Source: an uncultured Collinsella sp. (GTDB lineage: Bacteria; Actinomycetota; Coriobacteriia; Coriobacteriales; Coriobacteriaceae). Taken from it: 29,522 nucleotides of DNA. Below, in pieces: positions 6,992 through 13,844 of this stretch. How positions within the stretch are numbered: position 1 is the first letter of the stretch; the number at the start of each line of letters is the position of its first letter. The DNA lies in contig UQMV01000028.1 in the NCBI GenBank assembly GCA_900542315.1, forward strand, positions 1-29,522, in the 5' to 3' direction. The position numbers and the translations under genes are program-made. The notes beneath the pieces are model-generated. The model was given only the letters and a program-made list of their open reading frames with translations. It was not told the DNA's origin and made no database searches.

Positions 6992-9822
6992 TGGCTGCCA
7001 AACTCATCGATCTTTCCTTTACGCTCAACGGCCGCAAGGTCAAGGTTCAGATTGCCCCCGACACCATGCTCTTTGCGCTGCTGCGCGAGCAGGGCTGCGC
7101 GTCGGTACGCTGCGCCTGCGAGACCACCAACTGCGGTCTGTGCACGGTGTGGCTCGACGGCGACCCGGTGCTGAGCTGCTCGGTTCCGGCTGCGCGCGTC
7201 GAGGGCCGCTCCATCACCACGCTCGAGGGTCTCAAGGCCGAGTCCGAGGCGCTGGCCCGTGCGATGGCCGCCGAAGGTGCCGAGCAGTGCGGTTTTTGCG
7301 CCCCCGGCCTTATCATGAACGTGCTGGCGCTCGCCCGCGCCGCCAAGGAGGACCCGAGCCTCGTCGCCACGCGCGAGGAGCTCTCGCGCCAGCTCGCCGG
7401 CAACCTCTGCCGTTGCAGCGGCTACGAGAGCCAGCTGCGCGCCATCGTCCGCTTCCTCAACGAGTCGGGCGTGCAGGTGGGCTTCGAGATGCCCGAGCTG
7501 CCCGTCAACGACACGAGCTCCGACGGCGTCTCCTACAAGCAAATCACCCACAAGCAGCCCAAGAAGGATTCGAAGGCCCTGCTCGAGGGCCGTCCCGTCT
7601 ACACGGGCGATATGGTGCCCGCCGGCGCGCTCATCGTCAAACTCAAGCGCAGCCCCTATGCCCGCGCCAAGATCCGTTCCATCGACACCTCGCGCGCCCT
7701 GAAGGTGCCGGGCGTCGTGGGCGTTTACACCTACGAGGACGTGCCCAAGCGCCGCTTTACCATCGCCGGCCAGAGCTATCCGCAGCCGAGTCCCTACGAC
7801 CGCTTGATCCTCGAGAACCTCGTCCGTTACCAAAACGAGGAGGTGGCGATCGTCGCCGCTGAGACCGAGGAGGCCGCCGATAAGGCGCTCAAGCTCATCA
7901 AAGTCGACTACGAGGTGCTCGAGCCGCTGCTCGACTTTACCCAGGCACTCGATAACGACATCGTGGTCCACCCCGAGGGCGACGTGACCTTTATGTTCCC
8001 GCAGGGCGGCGATGTCCCGCGCAACCTGGTGTGTAGCGGTACCAGCGATTATGGCGATCTGGACGAGGCCTTCGCCCAGAGCGACATCGTCTTTGAGCGC
8101 ACTTACACCAGTCAGGCCACCCAGACCGCGCCCATGGAGACCTTCCGTGCCTTCGCGACGACCGACGCGTTTGGCCGCATCTCGGTGACCACCTCTACGC
8201 AGGTGCCCTTCCACGTGCGCCGCATGGTCGCGCAGTCGCTCGATATCCCGCAGTCGCAGGTGCAGGTCATTAAGCCGCGCATCGGCGGCGGCTTTGGCTC
8301 CAAGCAGACGGGCTGCTGCGAGATCTTCGTGGCGTTCGTGACCCAGCAGACCGGCCGTCCGAGCTATTGCTGCTACACCCGCGAGGAGACCATCACCGCG
8401 GGCAACTCGCGTCACCAGATGCAGATGACCGTCAAGCTGGGCGCCATGAACGACGGCACCATCACGGCTATCGACCTGCACACGTTGTCCAATGCCGGCG
8501 CGTACGGCGAACATGCCACCACGACGATCGGCCTCTCGGGACACAAGAGCCTGCCGATCTACAACCATGTGAAGGCGAGCCGCTTTAGGTGGGACGCCGT
8601 CTACACCAACACCAACCGCGGCGGCGCGTATCGCGGCTACGGTGCCACCCAGGGTCAGTTTGCCGTGGAGAGCGCCGTCAACGAGCTCGCCGACATGCTG
8701 CACATGGACCCCGCCGACCTGCGCCTTAAGAACATCGTGCGCGAGGGCGAGGTCATGCCGCAGTACTACAACGAGAAGCTCAACGCCTGCGCGCTCGACC
8801 GCTGCCTGCTGCGCGCGATGGACATGATCGGCTGGCGCGACAAGCCGCTTGCCGTGGACCTGGGCGACCGCGTACGCGCCCTGGGCTGCGCGCTCACCAT
8901 GCAGGGCTCGGGCATCTCCAACGTGGACATCGCCGGCATTGACATGCGCCTGGAAGAGGACGGCTTCATTACCATCGGCACCGGCGCCACCGATAACGGC
9001 ATGGGCGTCGACACGATCCTGGCGCAGATTGCCGCCGAGGAACTGGGCGTGGAGAGCTCGCTGATCGTGGTGCGCGGCGTGGACACCGATGTGTCGCCGT
9101 TCGACGCCGGCTCGTACGCGAGCTCGGGCACGTACGTGACGGGCCTTGCCGCCAAGAACGCCGCGACCGAGCTACGTGAGAAGATCTGCGTCAAGGCCGC
9201 CCAGATGTGGGATGTGGACGCCGCCGATGTGGTCTTCGATGGTCAGTACGTGCGTCTGTCCGACGAGCGCGCTGCGCGCGAGCAGAACCGCTACCTCACG
9301 CTGCGCGACTTTGCCAACCTGTGCGTCAAGAACATTGCGGGCGGCGACGCACTGACCTCGCACGCCTCTGCCTGCCTGCCCGTTTCGCCCCCGCCGTTTA
9401 TGGCCGGTATTGCCGAGGTCGAGGTTGACAAGGCCACCGGCAAGGTGACTGTTGTGGACTACGCGGCTGCCGTCGACTGTGGCACCGTGATCAACGAGGC
9501 GCTCGCGCGCGTTCAGGCCGAGGGCGGCATTGCCCAGGGCATCGGCCACGCGCTCTACGAGATTGTCGAGCATGACGATCGCGGACGCCTGCGCACCGGC
9601 AACTTTATGAGCTACAAGCTGCCCACGCGCCTGGATATCGGCAGCATTCGCGTGGCCTTTGAGCCGAGCTACGAGCCGACGGGTCCGTTTGGCGCCAAGT
9701 CGATCGGCGAGGTTGTCATCAACACGCCGCTCGCCGCCGTGGCCTCGGCCGTCGCACACGCCACCGGCCACCAGGTGCGCTCGCTGCCGATTACGCCGGA
9801 GAAAGCGCTGCTTGGGGAGTAG
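6991..9822 (+). CDS. Molybdenum hydroxylase, fused [2Fe-2S] and molybdopterin subunit (xanthine dehydrogenase family)
   Basis: This 943-aa protein joins what are often two subunits. Residues 1-80 are a plant-type ferredoxin domain with cluster ligands C43, C48, C51 and C63. Residues 85-165 are the helical second [2Fe-2S] domain (CGFC at 100-103, CRC at 140-142). From about 195 onward is the Mo-cofactor region, with GGGFGSKQ, RGGAYRGYGATQGQFAVE and GAKSIGEVV, whose Glu907 occupies the position of the catalytic base. Substrates of such enzymes include purines. Fusion of these modules is typical of the selenium-dependent molybdenum hydroxylases of anaerobes. Nearby sel genes, mobA and DUF3343 support a labile-Se cofactor, but this is inference. 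No xdhC or yqeB/yqeC partner is in the window. Confidence 0.9.
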   Translation: MAAKLIDLSFTLNGRKVKVQIAPDTMLFALLREQGCASVRCACETTNCGLCTVWLDGDPVLSCSVPAARVEGRSITTLEGLKAESEALARAMAAEGAEQCGFCAPGLIMNVLALARAAKEDPSLVATREELSRQLAGNLCRCSGYESQLRAIVRFLNESGVQVGFEMPELPVNDTSSDGVSYKQITHKQPKKDSKALLEGRPVYTGDMVPAGALIVKLKRSPYARAKIRSIDTSRALKVPGVVGVYTYEDVPKRRFTIAGQSYPQPSPYDRLILENLVRYQNEEVAIVAAETEEAADKALKLIKVDYEVLEPLLDFTQALDNDIVVHPEGDVTFMFPQGGDVPRNLVCSGTSDYGDLDEAFAQSDIVFERTYTSQATQTAPMETFRAFATTDAFGRISVTTSTQVPFHVRRMVAQSLDIPQSQVQVIKPRIGGGFGSKQTGCCEIFVAFVTQQTGRPSYCCYTREETITAGNSRHQMQMTVKLGAMNDGTITAIDLHTLSNAGAYGEHATTTIGLSGHKSLPIYNHVKASRFRWDAVYTNTNRGGAYRGYGATQGQFAVESAVNELADMLHMDPADLRLKNIVREGEVMPQYYNEKLNACALDRCLLRAMDMIGWRDKPLAVDLGDRVRALGCALTMQGSGISNVDIAGIDMRLEEDGFITIGTGATDNGMGVDTILAQIAAEELGVESSLIVVRGVDTDVSPFDAGSYASSGTYVTGLAAKNAATELREKICVKAAQMWDVDAADVVFDGQYVRLSDERAAREQNRYLTLRDFANLCVKNIAGGDALTSHASACLPVSPPPFMAGIAEVEVDKATGKVTVVDYAAAVDCGTVINEALARVQAEGGIAQGIGHALYEIVEHDDRGRLRTGNFMSYKLPTRLDIGSIRVAFEPSYEPTGPFGAKSIGEVVINTPLAAVASAVAHATGHQVRSLPITPEKALLGE

Positions 9823-9846
9823 CGGGTCAGCGAACAAGTCGTAATG

Positions 9847-9875
9847 GGCGGGGCGGGGCAACTCGCCCCGCCTTT
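9847..9875 (+). terminator. GC-rich hairpin ending the molybdenum hydroxylase operon
   Basis: GGCGGGGCG (9847-9855) pairs with CGCCCCGCC (9864-9872), followed by only TTT. It lies 25 bp after the stop codon and is probably the operon terminator despite the short T-run. Confidence 0.6.
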
Positions 9876-9934
9876 CGCACTCGTGGTGAGGTCGTGAGCC
9901 TGTAAAACGTGTGCGTGCGCTTGCCGTTCGTATC

Positions 9935-9943
9935 TGCTATCAT
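9935..9943 (+). promoter_or_regulatory. Extended -10 promoter for tRNA-Leu
   Basis: TGCTATCAT is an extended -10 (TGnTATCAT), 19 bp before the tRNA 5' end. No good -35 is visible, as expected for extended -10 promoters. Confidence 0.45.
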
Positions 9944-9962
9944 TCCTAGTCTGTGCGCTCAT

Positions 9963-10046
9963 GCGGGCGTGGCGGAATTGGTAGACGCGCCAGATTTAGG
10001 TTCTGGTGGGATTCCCGTGAAGGTTCGAGTCCTTTCGCCCGCACCA
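9963..10046 (+). tRNA. tRNA-Leu (anticodon UAG)
   Basis: The 84-nt gene includes an encoded CCA. The acceptor stem is GCGGGCG/CGCCCGC. The anticodon stem CCAGA/TCTGG encloses loop TTTAGGT, giving TAG for CUN codons. It has a class II variable arm (TGGGATTCCCGTG region) and a GGTTCGAGTCC T-arm. No clear terminator separates it from tig, so read-through into the tig leader is possible. Confidence 0.95.
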
Positions 10047-10137
10047 TCGCACCTGCGTCGGCTCCCGCCGTCGCGACTCTTTGTTGCATAAAGGTACCAG
10101 CACCTCAGATAAGCTGGGCAGTATGAGGAGGAACGTG

Positions 10138-11436
10138 TTGAACATCACCGCTTCTGACGTCAAGGACGCCAAGCTCACCGCTACGGTCACCATCCCGGCC
10201 GCCGACGTCGACGCCGCGATCAAGAAGGCCTACAAGGACACCGCCAAGAAGTACCGCTTCCCGGGCTTCCGTGCCGGCAAGGCTCCCCGTCCGGTCATCG
10301 ACTCTGCTCTTGGCGCTGAGGCTACCCTCGCTCAGGCCACTAACGACCTGATCGCCGCCAACGAGCCCGTCGTCCTCAACGAGCTGGACATCGTCCCCAC
10401 CAAGAACGGTGACTACAAGGAGCTCGACCTCGCCAAGGATCACGAGGACTACACCTACACCGTCGAGTTCTCCCTGCGTCCTGCCGCTGAGCTCTCCTCC
10501 TTCGACGCCGTCGAGATCGAGATGCCTCCCGCGGAGGTCACCGAGTCCGAGATCAACAACCAGGTCGAGATGCTTCTCAACTACCGTGCTACCTTCGAGG
10601 ACGTCGAGGGTCGCGCCGTCGAGGCTGACGACTACGTGACCGTCGACCTCAAGGCCGTCGAGAACGCCGACAACTTTGCCGCCGAGGGCCGTATGCTCAT
10701 CGCCGGCAGCGACAGCAACCCCAAGGAGTTCAACGAGGCCCTGATCGGCGCCAACGTTGACGACGTCAAGACCGTCACCTGGACCGACGAGGTCGAGGAG
10801 GGCGAGGAGGCCGAGACGCACACCGTCGAGGTCACCGTCAAGGGCATCAAGGTCCGCAACACCCCCGAGCTCACCGACGAGCTCGTCAAGTCCGACTTTG
10901 GCTTCGACAGCATCGACGCTATGCGCGACGCCATCAAGATCGAGATCGAGCAGGATAAGGCTTCCCGCCTCCCGGCCGAGAAGGAGAACCGTTGCGTCTC
11001 CGCTCTCGCCGAGCGTCTGCAGCTCGACGAGATGGACGCCGACTACGAGCAGTCCGTCTTTGAGGAGCTCGGCCAGAACTTCCTGTCCAACCTCGCTGCC
11101 CGCGGCATGACGCTGGACACCTGGCTGCCCGCTTCCGGCCTGACCATGGAGCAGTTCATCGGCGACCTGCACAAGCAGGCCAACGACGTTGCCCGTGAGT
11201 CCCTGGCTCTCGACGCCCTCGCGCGTGAGCTCAAGATCGAGGTCACCGAGGACGACATCAACGCCGAGTTCGAGAAGGCCGGCGTCAAGGACGTCGAGGC
11301 TTCCAAGGCCGAGTTCATCGCCGATGGCCGCATGCCTGCCGTCCGCGAGTCCATCCGTCGCTCCAAGGCCGTCGACCACCTGGTCGAGAACGCCAAGGTG
11401 ACCGAGGTCGACGAGACCGCCAAGGACGCCGAGTAA
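10138..11436 (+). CDS. tig: Trigger factor
   Basis: Trigger factor is the ribosome-bound chaperone and peptidyl-prolyl isomerase that receives nascent chains. The N-terminal ribosome-binding domain carries the signature FPGFRAGKAP (GFRxGKxP loop). A PPIase (FKBP-like) domain follows (about residues 150-245), then a helical acidic C-terminal chaperone domain. I choose TTG 10138 because AGGAGG (10126-10131) lies six bases upstream; this gives 432 aa, a usual length for the family. GTG 10135 and ATG 10123 are in-frame alternatives. Gene order tig-clpP-clpX is conserved in many bacteria. Strong GTC/GAC/AAG codon preference suggests high expression. Confidence 0.95.
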   Translation: MNITASDVKDAKLTATVTIPAADVDAAIKKAYKDTAKKYRFPGFRAGKAPRPVIDSALGAEATLAQATNDLIAANEPVVLNELDIVPTKNGDYKELDLAKDHEDYTYTVEFSLRPAAELSSFDAVEIEMPPAEVTESEINNQVEMLLNYRATFEDVEGRAVEADDYVTVDLKAVENADNFAAEGRMLIAGSDSNPKEFNEALIGANVDDVKTVTWTDEVEEGEEAETHTVEVTVKGIKVRNTPELTDELVKSDFGFDSIDAMRDAIKIEIEQDKASRLPAEKENRCVSALAERLQLDEMDADYEQSVFEELGQNFLSNLAARGMTLDTWLPASGLTMEQFIGDLHKQANDVARESLALDALARELKIEVTEDDINAEFEKAGVKDVEASKAEFIADGRMPAVRESIRRSKAVDHLVENAKVTEVDETAKDAE

Positions 11437-11512
11437 TTCTCGCCACCTTTTCCGCGAGCGCATGGATGCGCCCGTGATGGGGTAAAGTTATAAGCCGGTT
11501 ATCCGGTTGCTT

Positions 11513-11556
11513 CGTACGGTGCCAGCCAATGCATAGCATGCGGGCACCGTACGTTT
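11513..11556 (+). terminator. Hairpin in the tig-clpP gap
   Basis: CGTACGGTGCC (11513-11523) and GGCACCGTACG (11543-11553) form a perfect 11-bp stem followed by TTTGTCT. It may end tig transcription. If the clpP promoter lies upstream (TAAAGT/TTATAA around 11482-11492), it would instead sit in the clpP leader. Confidence 0.55.
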
Positions 11557-11598
11557 GTCTAGAACCACTATTGGTCCGTAAGAGAAATGGAGATGCGT

Positions 11599-12219
11599 AT
11601 GATCGCTAAGTTCGATTCCGCCCTCGTGCCATACGTTATCGAGCAGACGCCGCGCGGCGAGCGCAGCTACGATATCTATTCGCGCCTGCTCAACGACCGC
11701 ATCATCTTCTTGGGCGAGGAGATCAACTCCGTCAGCGCCAACCTGGTCGTTGCCCAGCTTTTGCATCTTGAGAGTCAGGATGCCGAGAAGGATATCTCGC
11801 TCTACATCAATTCGCCCGGTGGCGAGGTCTACTCCGGCCTGGCGATTCTTGACACCATGAACTTCATTAAGCCGCAGGTCTCCACCATTTGCGTCGGTAT
11901 GGCCGCGTCTATGGCCGCCGTGCTGCTTTCGGCCGGCGCCAAGGGCAAGCGCTTCTGCCTGCCGCACTCCAAGGTCATGATTCACCAGCCCAGCGGCGGT
12001 GCCCAGGGCCAGCAGACTGAGATCGAGATCGTGGCCGAGGAGATCAAGAAGACCCGCCGCGAGCTCAACCAGATCCTGTCCGACGCCTCGGGCCAGCCCA
12101 TCGAGAAGGTCCAAGCCGATACCGAGCGTGACAACTACCTGACCGCTGCCGAGGCCCTCGACTACGGCCTGATCGACCGTATCGTCACCTCGCGCGATCT
12201 TGCCGCGAAGGACGCCTAG
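11599..12219 (+). CDS. clpP: ATP-dependent Clp protease proteolytic subunit
   Basis: ClpP forms the tetradecameric serine-protease chamber that degrades substrates fed by ClpX. The 206-aa product shows the catalytic triad Ser104 (GMAASMAA), His129 (MIHQPSGG) and Asp178 (ERDNYLTA), plus NSPGGEVYSG forming the oxyanion strand. Three in-frame ATGs lie close together (11587, 11593, 11599). GGAG at 11589-11592 is six bases before the third, so I start there. No long propeptide is seen. clpX begins two bases after the stop, so they form an operon. Confidence 0.96.
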   Translation: MIAKFDSALVPYVIEQTPRGERSYDIYSRLLNDRIIFLGEEINSVSANLVVAQLLHLESQDAEKDISLYINSPGGEVYSGLAILDTMNFIKPQVSTICVGMAASMAAVLLSAGAKGKRFCLPHSKVMIHQPSGGAQGQQTEIEIVAEEIKKTRRELNQILSDASGQPIEKVQADTERDNYLTAAEALDYGLIDRIVTSRDLAAKDA

Positions 12220-12220
12220 G

Positions 12221-13633
12221 ATGGCCGGTAACATGCAGGACAACTTTGACGAGAACGGCAACCCCATTCGCTGCTCCTTCTGCGGAAAAGAGCAGGGTCA
12301 GGTCCGTCGTCTCGTAAAGGGTCCGACCAACATCTTTATCTGCGACGAGTGCGTCGCCGCCTGCTCCGAGATCCTTGAGGAGTCGCTGGCTTCGGACTTT
12401 ATGGACGCCGCCCGCAACGGCAATCTCCCGGGTTTCCTCAACGACCACGGCCAGGCTGCGTCCCAGCCCGCCGTTGACCCCGAGGCCGAGGGCTTTGAGC
12501 TCGAGGACGACCGTCAGGTCATCACGCACGTGCCGACGCCGCACGAGATCTATGACGAGCTTTCGGCCTATGTCATGGGTCAAGAGGACGCCAAACGCGC
12601 CATGTCGGTTGCCGTGTACAACCACTATCGCCGCGTGATCGAGGGTGGCGCCGCGGTGTCCGCCTTTGACGAGGCTGACGGTATGGGCGGCCAGTTTGAT
12701 GACGATATGGACGAGGTGGAGCTCGCCAAGTCCAATATTCTGCTGCTTGGCCCCACCGGTACCGGTAAGACGCTGCTGGCCCAGACGCTCGCGCGCATCC
12801 TCGAGGTGCCGTTTGCTATCGCCGACGCCACTGCGCTCACCGAGGCTGGTTACGTGGGCGAGGACGTGGAGAACATCCTGCTCAAGCTCATCAATGCTGC
12901 CGATGGCGATATCGAGCGCGCGCAGGTTGGCATTATCTACGTGGATGAGATCGACAAGATCGCCCGCAAGGCCGAGAACCTCTCCATTACCCGTGATGTC
13001 TCGGGCGAGGGCGTTCAGCAGGCACTGCTTAAGATTCTTGAGGGCACGGTGGCCAGCGTTCCGCCTACCGGCGGTCGCAAGCATCCCCAGCAGGAGCTGC
13101 TGCAGATCGACACGACGAACATCCTGTTCATCTGCGGCGGTGCCTTTGTGGGTCTGGATAAGATCATCGCCGATCGCGTGGGCAACAAGGGCGTGGGCTT
13201 TAACTCCGAGATCGCCGGCCCCACCTCGGTCGACGAGAACGACCTGCTGCGCCAGGTGCTCCCGCAGGACCTTAACGCCTTTGGCATGATTCCTGAGTTT
13301 GTGGGACGTACGCCCGTCGTCACCCAGACGCAGGCGCTCGATGAGGACGACCTGGTGTCGATCCTGACCGAGCCCAAGAACGCCGTGGTGCGCCAGTACC
13401 GCAAGATGTTCCAGCTCGAGGACGTTGAGCTTGAGTTTGAGGATGCCGCCCTGCACGAGATCGCCCGCATGGCGCTTGCCCGCAAGACCGGCGCCCGCGG
13501 CCTGCGTGCCATCTGCGAGGACGTACTGCAGCAGACGATGTTCGACCTCCCCAGCGAGGAAGGCGTTGCCAAGGTCGTCGTAACCGAGGCCGCCGTCAAG
13601 GGCGAAGAACAGCCCCAACGCATCTACGGCTAG
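12221..13633 (+). CDS. clpX: ATP-dependent Clp protease ATP-binding subunit ClpX
   Basis: ClpX is the AAA+ unfoldase that recognises, unfolds and threads substrates into ClpP. The 470-aa product begins with the zinc-binding domain (C18, C21, C41, C44). It then has Walker A GPTGTGKT (about 177-184), the pore loop GYVGEDVEN, Walker B IIYVDEIDKI, and GRTPVV leading into the C-terminal domain. A linker of about 60 residues between zinc finger and AAA+ core is acidic and variable. The start ATG 12221 follows the clpP stop directly. A strong terminator downstream closes the clpPX operon. Confidence 0.97.
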   Translation: MAGNMQDNFDENGNPIRCSFCGKEQGQVRRLVKGPTNIFICDECVAACSEILEESLASDFMDAARNGNLPGFLNDHGQAASQPAVDPEAEGFELEDDRQVITHVPTPHEIYDELSAYVMGQEDAKRAMSVAVYNHYRRVIEGGAAVSAFDEADGMGGQFDDDMDEVELAKSNILLLGPTGTGKTLLAQTLARILEVPFAIADATALTEAGYVGEDVENILLKLINAADGDIERAQVGIIYVDEIDKIARKAENLSITRDVSGEGVQQALLKILEGTVASVPPTGGRKHPQQELLQIDTTNILFICGGAFVGLDKIIADRVGNKGVGFNSEIAGPTSVDENDLLRQVLPQDLNAFGMIPEFVGRTPVVTQTQALDEDDLVSILTEPKNAVVRQYRKMFQLEDVELEFEDAALHEIARMALARKTGARGLRAICEDVLQQTMFDLPSEEGVAKVVVTEAAVKGEEQPQRIYG

Positions 13634-13654
13634 GCCAGCCTAAAACGTGTCTGT

Positions 13655-13695
13655 AAATAGCCTCCGACCACCAGCGGTCGGAGGCTATTTTATAT
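13655..13695 (+). terminator. Intrinsic terminator of clpPX
   Basis: AAATAGCCTCCGACC (13655-13669) pairs perfectly with its complement at 13676-13690 (15 bp, 6-nt loop), followed by a T/A-rich tail. Being nearly symmetric, it could act in both directions. Confidence 0.88.
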
Positions 13696-13784
13696 ATACG
13701 CAATAACCCCAACTACCTGTGTTATTCTGTGTGTTTGTTTAAGCCTCAGCGAAGTCATATCAGACTGAAGTAATCGATACCTAA

Positions 13785-13824
13785 GGGGAGGAATGCAGAC
13801 CCTGGCGGGCCTACATTCCTCCCC
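13785..13824 (+). promoter_or_regulatory. Strong hairpin in the valS leader
   Basis: GGGGAGGAATG (13785-13795) and CATTCCTCCCC (13814-13824) form a perfect 11-bp stem; CCC-TGGC-GGG can pair inside it. It is 20 bp before the valS ATG and has no T-run, so it is not a terminator. The left arm contains a GGAGG-like sequence that is sequestered. No T-box consensus is present. It may control valS translation or mRNA stability. Confidence 0.55.
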
Positions 13825-13844
13825 GGCGGGACAGGGAGAGATAT

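Noticed and set aside
1..9822. A selenoprotein with in-frame TGA among the genes near selABC
   Set aside because: All genes here have complete family-length frames without internal TGA; no interrupted frame with a following SECIS-like hairpin was seen.
13696..13844. T-box riboswitch in the valS leader
   Set aside because: The T-box consensus and specifier/terminator arrangement are absent; only a short hairpin is present. The thrS leader also lacks one.
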